In this document: piece after piece, positions 1 through 11,570 of the stretch | Numbering within the stretch: position 1 is the stretch's first letter | How the letters are laid out: each line of letters opens with the position of its first letter | Origin: Phymatolithon calcareum | Lineage: Eukaryota > Rhodophyta > Florideophyceae > Hapalidiales | Direction: 5' to 3' | DNA: 64,000 nucleotides | NCBI GenBank assembly: GCA_977006965.1 | Contig: OZ345369.1 | Span: 1,612,001-1,676,000 of the forward strand | Notes under the pieces: model-generated | Told to the model about the DNA's origin: nothing | What the model saw: only the letters and a program-made list of their open reading frames with translations | The model's database searches: none | Made by a program: the position numbers and the translations under genes

Positions 1-1592
1 TAATCATATTTTTATTCTCCTTCTTCTAGTGCTGCCTATGATTGGCTCAAACAACTTATATGCGCTCTTCCACAGATAGTCCGCTTCTTTCATGTTCATG
101 ATGAGCCTTTACGGCTGACCTCCTTGCCATATCTTGGACACTTGTCTTTCGCTGCGGCGGAAGAGGACTAGCGAAATAAGCCTCCGTTGAAATTCCTGTG
201 GGCCCGTTCCGTTCTGAAGAATTCTTCCGAGAGCCTCCTATGGGGCTTGATGAGGTATTTCCAACGCTACTATTCACTGCAGAAAAGCAGAATGGCCGGT
301 TAATTTTTGAAGCTTGAGGAAAAAATGGCTTTTGTTCAAAAATTATTTCCACGCATCCATGGCCAGAGCTCTGAACGTTTTGTCCACACACAGTAGCATG
401 CCCCGCCCAGATAACACCTGCTGATAGGAAGTAAATTTGAAGGAGAGTAGCTCCAGATAACTCGGAAATAAATTCCTACGGTTACTATCCCCTCGAGATG
501 CACAAGCAGTTTGACAAAAAACAACCTAAAGGTCCTGACAAACGTTGCCATTAATTCATGGGGAATCTTTGTCCCGGTGTGACGCAGCTTTAAATTGTGA
601 TATTTTTACGAACTTTGTCTCGGAAAGTGCCCAACCTTGTCGACCTCAAATATGTTTTTGCTTTCGTGTTAACGGCCTTGGCTTTGATGACTCTAACACA
701 CACACACACTCTAGTACTGCACCGCCTGTTTTGACTAAAAGTTTTGGATTCATTCGAACCACGTCTGATTGGTGCAGCGAACAAGTCTTGTTCATTGCAC
801 TAATCAGCATTTTGTGTACACTGCACATTTATAGTTTGAATATTCACAAGCGTGAATTTATGAAATATTTATACTACAGGATTCTTTGGCGAATCTATCT
901 AAGATCATGGCTGTCATCCAATTAAATTATGGACGTCAGCCATTGATCTGCATTTAGCAATATCATTGGCGCCTCGGGAAAACTATGCGTAATACCCAGG
1001 GATCTCGCATATTCGGTATCCCTGGGTGTCACCCATTGCCAAGCTCACACTGTTTGCGTCATTAAATGAACTTTAATAATTATTGACCTTCGAATAGAAG
1101 CGCGGTTCCCACCGGCATCTCATCCGCCACCGCCATCAAGGTCGCGGAATTCGAAAAGGCGCCTGCGGCGCGGAGAGACGATGCAGCGCCAAGTTGAGAA
1201 GATCCTGAAAGCGAAACACGTCGCCCCTCGCATGTTTCCAACGGGCCCTGTCCCAGCAGAAGGATATAAGGACACATCATCTTTGCCGCCATGCAAGCCG
1301 CGCGCCGACAGCGGCGGAAAGTGACGCGTCCATATGGCCTCGGTAACTGTGCAGCATCGGCACACTCTAGCCGAATGCTTTCAACTTCGGTAAACCTTCT
1401 GGATCCAAACAGCTACTTTGTGCGGCGATGGGTACCCGAATTGGCCATGTTGCCGAAGGTATTTGCCCATAAGCAATTGAATGCATCGTTAAGTGCACAA
1501 TTTGCGGCAGGATTAACACTAGGACAGTCGAACCAATGCGAATTGTGAAATAGGATAAGGTCGTAGAAGAGTAAAGAGAGCTATGCTGAAGA
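1..1592. other. Left flank, no recognisable gene
   Basis: Short open frames exist on both strands but none has a recognisable domain, and their boundaries are not supported by anything else. A minus-strand frame at 1080-1292 (ALLFEGQ at its end) and a plus-strand frame at 545-925 are the least implausible candidates, but I would not call either a gene. An AC microsatellite lies near 701-712. A 10-bp perfect inverted repeat sits at 994-1003 and 1018-1027. No LTR-class sequence was seen before about 1593. Confidence 0.5.
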
Positions 1593-2064
1593 TGTGGTTG
1601 GAGGTTAGGAATGCGGTGAGGATAATGGATTGGTTTGGTTGGTGAAGATTGGATGGGTAGAAGTTGAGATATTGGTGAATGAGTTCCTTGGTTTTTTGCC
1701 TTGACCGACGTCGGAACCTGGCTATATAGGCCTGAAATTCAGATCAAGTCTGGCCCTACCATTCTAAATCAAATTATGGACCCTTGGAGACGACGGAGAA
1801 CAAGTAACCGTAAACAAATCTATTATAATATTATCATATCGTCATACAAGTGTGATATACCAAAATTCATCATTTTTGATACTGAGTCAGGAGGTATGCT
1901 TATCATACTTATTATCATACTTTGACACGTGTCTTTGCGAATCTTATTTTTTCCGTGAATCCAGACATGTTGTCAAATAATTTTACACGTGAACACGCGT
2001 ACCGAGATCAAATACTCATAAGGAAATGTCCTGCGACTAAAGCTTCAAGCACACACTTCGAACA
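1593..2064 (-). repeat. Decayed LTR, class E, minus orientation
   Basis: Read on the minus strand it keeps the order of a class E LTR: a TGTTCGAAG-like start at 2064, degraded ACACG palindromes, an AATGATGAATTTTGG stretch, a CTATATAGCC TATA region near 1721, the AACCAAGGAAC block near 1683 and a CCTCCAACC end. It has many substitutions and no clear target duplication (GAAGA against GGAAA), so it is old. It may be a solo LTR or what is left of a larger element. Confidence 0.6.
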
Positions 2065-2464
2065 GGAAATGCATACGGTCTTCACTCAAACGCGACCAAC
2101 TCTATTGTTATCCGAACTCTCCCTGGACGCCCTCGTGCGGAAGTAGCCCGAAGGCTCGATATGTAGTGATGAAGACGATCCTGAATGTGGCAGATCTGGT
2201 CAAGAGGTTGACAGAAATGTCCCGGACTCTGTTGCCACCCGCGCTTCTTACGATAACCACGATTCCATCGAAAATTCTTTAATTCCAAGTCTGGACAGAA
2301 GGACGCGTTTGGTAACCTTGACTCCTCAACCGACAGAGCGAGGGGTATCAGAATTTGAAAAAAGGCCTTGTGTCCGAAAAAGCCTACTGCCGTGCCAAGT
2401 ACTGCAGAAGATACTGGTCTAACTCCAGAAGTAAGGCTTGACCATGTCCAACGTATCAAAAAAT
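2065..2464. other. Spacer between decayed LTR and A1
   Basis: This is not LTR-like. On the plus strand one frame stays open from about 2164 to 2420 (begins DEDDPECGRSGQ, ends KILV then a stop) without similarity that I recognise. It could be a fragment of a host exon or of an old element. Confidence 0.3.
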
Positions 2465-2874
2465 TGTTGGAAAAGTGACTGCTTGGAGCTCTTCTCGCAG
2501 TACACACAATCCTATGTCATAAGTCCCTAACCATTTGTGATATGTTATGATAAAATCAATCCATGTTTTTTCATCTTTACTGACAATGTTGAAGTTCAAT
2601 CAATTTCTTGAATGATCTTGTTATTGTCAGTAATTCAATCATTTTTTTGATTGAATCAATCACAGTCGACACTTCAATCTTTTAGTTGATTGATCCAATC
2701 ACAGTTAGTAGTGCAATGAGCATCAGAAGTCCTATCATAACTCAATCCGAGGCCTATATACGACCCGGATCTGAAGCCCCGACTCAATAAACCAAGGAAT
2801 ATCGCACAACCAACGCAACCATTTCAACCATCTCAACCATCTCAATCCATCAACCTCAGAACCTCCATCCAACA
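2465..2874 (+). repeat. LTR class A, 5' LTR of A1
   Basis: It starts TGTTGGAAAAG and ends ATCCAACA. The middle holds a ladder of AATCAATC/GATTGATT words. A TATA box (CCTATATACG near 2753) is followed by AATAAACCAAGGAA near 2787 and a short run of CAACCATCT-like units. The 3' LTR of A1 is 400 bp against 410 bp here, with scattered differences. Confidence 0.9.
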
Positions 2875-2888
2875 GGTTATGGGCCCAG
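2875..2888 (+). other. Primer binding site, half tRNA-iMet type
   Basis: GGTTATGGGCCCAG follows the LTR with no gap. It is complementary to the 5' side and loop of the initiator tRNA-Met anticodon arm (CTGGGCCCATAACC), not to a tRNA 3' end. This is the only class A PBS kept in the window. Confidence 0.8.
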
Positions 2889-3353
2889 ATAACGCGTAAT
2901 CAACCAGCGCTGTCACCTTACCGAGGGGTCGTCCTTCCCTCTCGGCAATTCATTCTCAACCAATTTTCATCATCAAAATGTTTGAAACCCTGTGGTATCT
3001 GCGCCATCCCTCGGCCACCCTAAAGCGACTCTACACAGAGTATAATCTAAGAAACAGTCTGACAACATCCGTGCTCTGCTACGTGGTGAAAGGGATATAC
3101 GCTTGAGAAATCAAGTAGTCTTCCGAGTATCCACCTGGACGCATCTCGGCTCTGCAGAATTCTGTTGTGTTATTGGAAAGGAATCTGAAAGACTTGTCGG
3201 AGTACGGTTTACCGATTTGAAAGACAGTCTGCCACGCACAGCGCGTGGTCAGTAGGCCCCGTATACTCATCTTCAAGGAAAATGTCGCAATTATAGCCTC
3301 ACGAAGTACTTGCTCGGTGGAGTGTGCCAACATCAACATTGGAATTTAGGACA
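2889..3353 (+). other. A1 leader segment with no match elsewhere in window
   Basis: This lies between the PBS and the shared leader module of A1. Other leaders here begin with a CACC(G)CGCTTCATCATC-type sequence, which is missing. A 44-codon plus frame starts at ATG 2979 (MFETLWYLRHPS) and an 86-codon minus frame covers 3079-3339. Neither is recognised. It may be family A leader sequence lost from A2 and A3, or captured host sequence. Confidence 0.4.
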
Positions 3354-3536
3354 TTGGAATTGACGGATACGTCTTGCAGTGCGTGTTGCCGGCTGCAGAT
3401 TCAGGTGTACCAAAATAACACAAGAGGTAAACGGCCTAGAGCCAGCCCTATCTTCAAGAGGAATACGGCCTAGAGCCATCCCCAGATCAAGCTCCGGGTC
3501 ACACTGACTCGAAGCGAATTTCCTATAAGGGATAGA
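3354..3536 (+). other. A-type leader module of A1
   Basis: It contains one copy of the TCTTGCAGTGCGTGTTGCCG block shared by all leaders here, then two near-direct copies of an AAGAGG..ACGGCCTAGAGCCA block (about 3422 and 3459). It ends in TATAAGGGATAGA, interrupted at 3537 by a solo LTR and resumed at 3929. Confidence 0.7.
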
Positions 3537-3928
3537 TGTTGAAAGTTAGAATCTTGGAGCTCTCGTCGCATCACACTTCAATATCAAGTTTGATCTCGGT
3601 ACACGTGTACACGTGTCGAGATGTTTGACTACATTTCTGGAAACTCGGAGATATTAGGATTGCCCAAGAGACGTGTGAAAACATGATTTATCATACCTCC
3701 AGACTCAGTATCAAAAATGATGAATTTTAGTATAGAACACGTGCCATACGATATGACAAGATTATAATACGCAATTACTAGGGTAATTACAATAATTAGG
3801 TTCACCGTCATCAATGTGCTATCATAGCACTTTTGATCAAGTTCTGACCCGATCTCAAGACTATATAACCATGATTTATCTTCGACAAAGTGTAGGAACC
3901 ATTTGACGAAAACCATACCTTTTCAACA
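3537..3928 (+). repeat. Solo LTR, class E, with ATAGA target duplication
   Basis: This is a 392-bp LTR starting TGTTGAAAG and ending TTTTCAACA, flanked by ATAGA at 3532-3536 and 3929-3933. It interrupts the A1 leader phrase GGGATAGATTGCC. It carries the CACGTG palindromes, a TATATAA box near 3863 and a hairpin GTGCTATCATAGCAC near 3820. A solo LTR is the usual product of recombination between the two LTRs of one inserted element. Confidence 0.92.
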
Positions 3929-4019
3929 ATAGATTGCCTTGATAGTTAACTTCTGTTAACGCAGAGTGGACTCCCCGAACGGATCTTCGACAAGATTTCA
4001 AGAACTCCCGGTCCAGAAT

Positions 4020-7000
4020 ATGGGCAACTCGCAAGGAACGCTGAAGGTCGAAAAACTCACCGAGACCAATTTCCACGCTTGGAAACAGAAAATTCAGCTA
4101 GTACTATCATTCCGCGAGCTCAATGACTACATCGAGGTAAGCCCCTCGGCAGGGGACACAGACGAGTTCAAAGTCTGGCGTCGATATGAGAATAATGCTA
4201 AAGCGATTATTGGTCTACCCCTTTCCGATGCCCATCTCGAACATGTCCGAGGTATCGAAACGGCGAAAGCAATGTTGCAGGCGATTCTCAACATATTCGA
4301 ACGCCATACGCTTCTTAATAAACTCGTCGCAAGTTCTATACCGCCACAATGCTCGAAGGCGAAAAGATACTGCTATACAGTAACCGAATTCTTCAGCTCG
4401 CATCCACACTCAAATCAATGGGTGTTGACGCCGACGACAAGGAAATGGCAATGGCTGTCCTGAATGGTCTTCCGGATCGTTATGACAGTCTCATCAGTGC
4501 CTTAGACGCACTTGGGAACGAGGACGAGACATTCTCTCTCGAGTTTGTGAAGAGTCGACTTCTACAAGAGGAGCAACGTATGACTATGCGCCTCGAAGCG
4601 TCGACGGAGAAGTCTGAGTCCATGGCTCTTGTAAGTGCAACTCAAAATGGTTCATACGCCTATGACCATTGTGATCATTGCAATCGAGCTGGACATCCTT
4701 CTCTCAGGTGTTGGGTCACGTTTCCACACCTTGCACCACCGGGATACAAACCTTCGGGTCGAAAAGGAAAGAATGACAAACCTACTGCCTTGGTTGCTGG
4801 TGAAACAGAATCGATTCCTGTCATGTCTGATTCTGACTACGTTTGCTTAGCAGGAAAAGGCGATGCCATCGTGACACTCAGCATCAACGGAAAACAGTCT
4901 CAGTGTATGCTCCAAAACGTTCTTCATATTCCGGACTTTGGTTATTCGCTCCTTTCCGTTTCTAAACTGGAGGTGTATGGGTATGGGATCTTATTCAAAA
5001 GCAAACGGTGCTATATCAAAGCACATGATGAGATTATCGCCCAAGGTACTCTCCGCAAAGATCTATACATTCTAGATCGTCCGGAAAACAAACCCATGTC
5101 CAAGGAAACATCCCTTGTCAGCTTACAGCTATGGCACGAGCGTCTCGCGCATGTCAATACTAGTACAATCTCCGGCATGGCACGGCATGGGGTTGTGAAA
5201 GGATTGAATATCGATCCAGGGTCTTCGCCGGACAATGTTTGCAAAGGTTGCATTGCTGGGAAAGCACATCGAGCTCGTATCCCGAAGTGTAGTGGTTCTC
5301 GCTGAAACGCAATTCTCGATCTCGTGCATTCGGACATTCTCCGTCCAATTGACATTCCATCACTAGGAGGCTCTCGGTATATCATCACGTTTATCGATGA
5401 TCACTCCAAGTGGACCGCAGTTTTCACCATGCGAAAGAAGTCCGAGAGCTTCGAGTGCTTTCAGAAATTTCACAAATACGCTGAAACACACACCGGAAGA
5501 AAGCTGAAACACCTCAACGTACATCAGTTCTCACATGCACCTAAGCTCAAAGCTATTCGGACCGATAACGGAGGAGAATACCTGTCAACTGAGTTCAAGT
5601 CATATCTTTCAGAGCACGGTATTCACCATCAACTCACCGTTGCTTACACTCCTCAACAGAATGGGGTTGCTGAGCGCATGAACCGCACTTTACTCAACTT
5701 AGTGCGCTCGATGCTTCATCACAAAGGCATCGAGAAGAAGTTCTGGGCTGAAGCACTGTCAACTGCTGTGTATGTCCGAAATCGAGTTACGTCGCGAGGA
5801 CTTCCTTCGAACACGACCCCCCATCACATATGGATGGGAGCCGCACCAAACTTGGAACACTTACGCGTATTTGGCGCTAAGTGTTGGTACGTGATTCCGA
5901 AAAAGAAGGTCAAGAAACTCGACTCTCGTACTCGTGAAGCGATCATGATGGGATACTCGTTTGCATCTAAGGGATACAAGTTATGGGATCCGAATGCATG
6001 CAAGGTGATCGTATCTCGAGATGTTATATTTGATGAATCGGCATGCGAAACTGAGGATCCTAAAACGGATATACCAATCAGTTTTCCAAATGCAGGGTTT
6101 CACCAAAGCTTTCACGATGCATTTGAGACTGAGGAAGCTACCGAATTTCCTCCAGCGATCATCAAGGTCGAGAAGAAACCCAACTATGCCAACATCCGTG
6201 AGGTTGCCGTGAAAGCCGAGGACGTTGCAGTGGAGGGTACCGTGGACGAACCAAAAGACAACGGGCATGGTCAGAACAGTGGCTGTAAAGAAGAATCTAT
6301 CTCAACTACTAATGCTGACGCACCTCCTGAGTTAGTCGCGAAACCCATACTTCGTCGATCCACCCGTGTCTCAAAGCCTCCAAGGGAATTCTGGAATACT
6401 GGCCCGCATACAGCCATGTTGGTTCTCGAATCAGCCAACTTTGCAACTGAAACTTCTTTGTCTTCTCAAGAAGTTCCACAGACTTTCAGAAGCGCCACCT
6501 CGAAAGACAACATTGACTATTGGTCCCCTGCGATTGAGAAAGAACACTCATCTCTCATGCGCAACAAGACTTGGACATTAGTACCTCGCGAATCCGGTAT
6601 GAACGTTCTCCCATGCAAATACGTGTTCAAAGTCAAAGACACTGGCCCGAATGCTCGCATTGTCGCGAAAGGGTTCCGACAGGTGCACGGAGTGGATTAC
6701 GGCGAAACATATACCCCGGTCGTGAAGTTCACATCAATTCGGATTCTTCTCGCCACGGTGGCAGTTCATGATCTCGAACTTGTCCAAATGGATGTCGTCA
6801 CTGCATTCCTACATGGAGACTTGGACGAAGATATCTACATGGACGTTCCCGCCGGATTTCGCGATCCAAAGCGTCCTGACCTCGTGTGTTAGCTGTTGAA
6901 GGCACTCTACGGGATGAAACAAGCTCCCCGACAATGGCATGCTAAGATTGATGATTTCTTAATCAATGAACTCAGATTTACAAGCAGTCCGAATGACCCG

Positions 7001-8023
7001 TGTCTTTATGTTCGGCACACATCCAAGAGCATTATGATCATTGCATTGTACGTCGATGACTTGCTCATTGCTGGCAACGACAATGTTGCAATTGCTTGGA
7101 TGAAGGGGGAGCTTAACCGGCGATTCGAGATAAAGTATCTTGGAAACGCAAGTGTATTCCTCGGATTGGAGATCCGTCGGGATCGCGATCTCCGAACATT
7201 ACACCTATCGCAGAAGTCGTACGCGGAAACCGTTTTGAAGCGGTTTAACTTGGAAAATTCGAAACCGGTACCAACGCCGATGGAACCTTACAAGAAAACC
7301 AGTACCGTGCATGAACTCGACATCACAGATTCTGTTTCATCTGAGGTTCCGTATCGACCTGCAATTGGAAGCGTCATGTATCTGATGGTTGGAAGTCGGC
7401 CGGATATCTCGGATGCTGTCGGAAAACTCTCCTCCTTTTGCGAGAATCCACTGCAAATCCATTGGATGGCAGTTAAGCGTGTTTTACGGTACATTGGCGG
7501 AACTCGTGATCATGGGATTCTATTCGGCAAAGACAGAAGTTTGACTCCAGTGGGGTATAGCGACTCCGACTGGGCAGGCTGTCAAGAAACTCGCAAGTCG
7601 ACAAGTGGATACGTCTTCATTCTTGCAGGGGGAGCAATTAGCTGGCGATCCAAGAAGCAAACCATTGTCGCGACATCGTCATGTGAGGCTGAATACATTG
7701 CTGCATGTGCCGCCGCGAAAGAAGCAGTCTGGCTTTCACGATTGATTTCCGACATACTTGGTTTCAACAACCCATCTCGCATGCTCATCTTCTCGGACAA
7801 CCAAGGCGCTATATCATCCACTCAGAACGAGGCAATTCCCCAACGAAACAAACATATTGATATTCAATATCACTATGTTCGCGAAGCTGTGGCAACCGAG
7901 AAAGTGGAATTCAAGTACTGTCCGACGGAGTTCATGGTCGCTGATGCACTTACGAAACCCCTAAGTCGAATCAAGGTATCCAAGTTCGCGGAGAAGATGG
8001 GATTGTATCCTGCACGTTCGTAA
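4020..8023 (+). pseudogene. A1 gag-pol polyprotein, broken
   Basis: The start is taken at ATG 4020 (MGNSQGTLKVEKL), which matches the start of every other copy. Visible in order: gag, a CX2CX4HX4C zinc knuckle (about 4670-4711, CDHCNRAGHPSLRC), pre-integrase LWHERLAH, integrase (VHSDIL, RTDNGGEY, QQNGVAER), RT with YVDDLL (about 7049) and RNase H (SDSDWAGC, CEAEYIA, ADALTKPL). Breaks: a frameshift near 4330 from a 7-nt loss; an in-frame loss of about 53 codons at 4850 that removes the protease DSG motif; TGA at 5303; TAG at 6890 at a lysine position in RT. The TAG also occurs in A2. The last 375 codons are open. Confidence 0.9.
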
Positions 8024-8044
8024 GCTTCTTCGATCGAGGGGGAG

Positions 8045-8444
8045 TGTTGGAAATGTGACTGCTTGGATCTCTTGTCGCAGAACACATTATCCTATATCAT
8101 AAGTCTCTAACAATTTCTCATATGTTATGATAGAATCAATCCATGTTTTTTCATATTTACTGACAATGTAGCAGTTCAATCAATTTCCTGATTGATCTTG
8201 TCATTTTCAGTAATTCAATCATTTTGTTGATTGAATCAATCACAGTCGACATTTCAATCTTTTAGTTGATTGATTCAATCACAGTTAGTAGTGCAATGAG
8301 CATCAGAAGTCTTATCATACCTCAATCTGAGGCCTATATAAGATCCGGATCTGATGCCCCGACTCAATAAACCAAGGAACATCTCACAACCAACCCAACC
8401 ATCTCAACCATCTCAAAAATCAACCTCAAAACCTCCATACAACA
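8045..8444 (+). repeat. LTR class A, 3' LTR of A1
   Basis: It begins TGTTGGAAATGTG directly after GATCGAGGGGGAG and ends CCATACAACA. It has a TATA box (CCTATATAAG near 8333) and AATAAACCAAGGAAC at about 8366. It has few CAACCATCT units. It is followed at once by B1 leader sequence without a PBS. Confidence 0.9.
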
Positions 8445-9009
8445 AGAGCTTGATCACCACCGCGCTTCATCATCATCGTCGTCTCCGGGGCTCATCCTTC
8501 GCCCCCGATCTTCTCCTGGTTGCGCATCCTTGCTTGATTACCTCTGGTTTTCTCGCAAGGCCCGCTCCAGGGGACTTGTCTGTCTTTGTTGACGAGCTTG
8601 CTGTTCGGTTCCTTGCTCAATTACCTCTGGTCTTTGAGTGAGGCCCGTGCAGAAAGTTCTATAGCGTCTTGCAGTGCGCGTTGCCGGCTGCAGGTTCAGG
8701 TGTACCAAAACAACACAAGGGTTTCTGTTGTGTCTACTTGCTTGATTACCCTCGGTTTTCTTGTCGGGCCCACCTCAGGATACCACAAAGCGTCTTGCAG
8801 TGCGTGTTGCCGACTGCAGGTTCAGGTGTACCAAAACGCCACAAGAGGAATACGGCCATTGAGCCATCCCGCGATCAAGGACCGGGTCATTCCGACTCGA
8901 AGGAATTTCTTATAAGGGATAGATTGCCTTGATAGTTGACCTTCTGTCGACTCGCAGTGGACTCCCCGAACGGATTTTCGACAAGAATAGAAGACCCCCA
9001 CTCCGCAAA
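8445..9009 (+). other. B1 leader with duplicated module
   Basis: This is untranslated leader. The block TCTTGCAGTGCG..GTACCAAAAC occurs twice (about 8669-8715 and 8790-8840), about 120 bp apart, as in B2, B3, C3 and D. The leader ends with TATAAGGGATAGATTGCC and GGACTCCCCGAACGG just before the gag ATG. The module contains a CTGCA..TGCAG stem and may be an RNA element for dimerisation or packaging; that role is inference. Confidence 0.7.
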
Positions 9010-11570
9010 ATGGACAACTCCCAAGTAACGCTGAAGGTCGAAAAGTTAAATGAGACCAATTTCCATGCTTGGAAACAGAAAATTCAGCTAGTACTATCAT
9101 TCCGTGAACTCGACGAGTTCATAGAGGACGATCCACCGGCACGAGATTTCGACGATTTCAAGGTCTGGCGTCGTAATGACAATAAAGCAAAGGCTATTAT
9201 CGGTCTCTCGCTTTCAGACGAACATCTCGAGCATGTGCAGGATGTCGAAACGGCCAAAGAAATGTGGACGTCGATTCTCAATATCTTCGAACGACACACT
9301 CTTTTGAACAAACTGGCCGCTAGACGCAAGTTCTACACTGCCACTATGATCGAGGACGGGAAAATACTGCCTTATACGAACCGCATTCGCCAACTCGCAT
9401 CCACCCTCAAGTCAATGGGTGTCGATATTGACGATAAAGAAATAGCCATGGCTGTATTGAACGGACTTCCCGAACGCTACGACAGCTTGATAAGTGCACT
9501 TGATGCTCTCGGCAATGAAGACGAAACATTCTCACTTGAATTTGTGAAGAGTCGACTACTCCAGGAAGAGCAACGCATGTCAATGCGTGTCGAAGCATCA
9601 ACCGTCAAAGCTGAGACTGCTGCACTTTGCACTGCCAGACGCGATGGAGAACGAATTCGTGACTACTGTGAACATTGTCATCGATCTGGACATAGAAGTG
9701 TGAAATGTTGGACCAAGTTTCCACACCTTGCTCCTGAAGGATACAAAAATCGGAATGGAAAGCAAACGAAACCAGCTGCATTCCTGACCGATGAATCTGA
9801 ACATGTTCGAGTTATGTCCGATTCCGACTTTGTATGCCTGATGGTCAAGGTGCGCGATTCTGATATTTCCGACAAGTCAAAGTCATGGATCATTGACTCT
9901 GGTAGTACATCGCATATGACGTTCGATCGTTCAATCTTCTGCTCATACACCAAAATGTCTTCAACCGTCGAAATGGGAACCAAAGCACAGGCCACAATCG
10001 CTGGAAAAGGTGATGTCATCATTACGCTTAACGTGAACGGCAAATCGTTAAAACGAAAGCTCAAGGACGTTATGCACATAGCCGACTTTGGATACTCTCT
10101 ATTGTCTGTCTCAAAAATGGATGAGTATGGCTATGGTATAACGTTCAAGAACAGCCGTTGCTATGTTAAAGCTCATCATGACACTATCGCAACAGGTACT
10201 CTACGCAAAAGTCTCTACTCTCTAGACCTTGCAGATGGAAATAAACTTAACGAAGTTTCCTGTTTCGCGAGCCTACAGCTCTGGCATGAACGATTTGCGC
10301 ATTTTGACCACACTGGAATTACCGGAATGGTAAACCATGGGGTGGTGAAAGGTGTAAAGATTGCTCCCAACTCACAGTCCACACATCCATGTAATGGCTG
10401 TCTTGCCGGCAAAGGTCATCGTGCACCGATTCCAAAGTCCAGTAGTTCTCGCTCCACAGCTGTTCTCGATCTCGTACATTCAGACGTTCTTGGTCCTATC
10501 GATATTCCGTCCGTTGGAGTATCACAGTACTTCATCACATTAATCGATGATCACTCCAAGTGGACCACGGTATACACCATGCGAAAGAAATCGGAGAGCT
10601 TTGAGTGTTTTCGGAAGTTTCACAAGTACGCTGAAACCCATACAGGTAGAAAGCTTAAGCACTTGAACATACAGGACTTCTCGAAAGCACCAAAGCTCAA
10701 AGCAATTAGGACCGACAATGGAGGCGAGTACCTTTCCAACGAGTTCAAGGCATATCTTGCGGAACACGGCATCCATCAACAGCTCACAGTCGCTTACACC
10801 CCACAGCAAAATGGGGTGGCAGAACGCATGAACCGCACACTTCTCAACTTAGTGCGCTCGATGCTCCATCACAGAGGCATCGAGAAGAAGTTCTGGGCTG
10901 AAGCGTTGGCAACTGCTGTGTATGTGCGCAACCGAGTTACGTCACGAGGACTTCCTTCGAACACGACCCCCCATCACATAGGGATGGGTGCCCCTCCAGA
11001 TTTGGGACACTTGCGCGTATTTGGCGCCAAGTGTTGGTACGTGATTCCGAAGAAGAAAGTGAAGAAACTCGACAGTCGTACTCGTGAGGCGGTTATGCTG
11101 GGATACTCGTTGGCATCAAAAGGGTATAAGCTGTGTGATGTAAACTTGCGGAAAGTGATTGTGTCAAGGGACGTGACGTTCGACAAATCGGATGGCGGAT
11201 TCGATGAGACCGAAACCAATGTGTCACTTGAAACTCCTCAAATAAAACTGAGTGATGATACGATTGAAGGTAAGATCATTTCGGATGTAGATGATAAGAG
11301 CATCGAGAAAGACATTGACGAAGGTGAGCAAGCAGATGGTGGAGAACAACCTATATCTCCATCTGGTTCTGACGAAATATCTCCGATGATCGCCAAACCC
11401 ATTCTGCGTAGGTCAGCTCGGGTCTCAAAACCACCCACTGACTTCTGGAACGCTCCGTCGCATACTGCTATGCTGGCCTTCGAGTCCGTCAACCTTGCAT
11501 CTGAAACCGGTTTGTCTTCTCATCAAGTGCCTCAGACCTTCAAGGAAGCGACTTCAATTCAAAATGTCGA
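8445..11570 (+). mobile_element. Copia element B1, 5' internal part only
   Basis: It holds leader (8445-9009) and gag-protease-integrase-linker. There is no 5' LTR or PBS of its own: the sequence starts a few bases past where other B copies have the PBS (compare the minus strand at 22799-22816), abutting the A1 LTR. On the right it stops in the linker and joins the C2 3' LTR, which lacks its terminal TGTTGG. Its RT, RNase H and 3' LTR are absent. Confidence 0.85.

Larger units (their letters stand above)
2465..8444 (+). mobile_element. Copia retrotransposon A1 (defective)
   Basis: The element has a 5' class A LTR (2465-2874), PBS, leader, gag-pol, polypurine tract (8032-8044, ATCGAGGGGGAG) and 3' LTR (8045-8444). 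The 5-bp flanks differ (AAAAT left, AGAGC right), so it is not a clean single insertion. On the right it joins directly to the leader of B1. Its leader contains a solo LTR with its own target duplication. It is non-autonomous: a frameshift in gag, loss of the protease active site, and two stops. Confidence 0.85.

Noticed and set aside
545-925. Plus-strand 126-codon frame as a gene
   Set aside because: There is no recognisable domain, it includes an AC repeat in the coding sense, and no supporting signal.
2082-2507. Minus-strand 141-codon frame between LTRs
   Set aside because: It begins inside the A1 LTR and has no recognisable domain.
8669-8840. CRISPR-like repeat in leaders
   Set aside because: There are only two copies about 120 bp apart, in the untranslated leader of eukaryotic retrotransposons.
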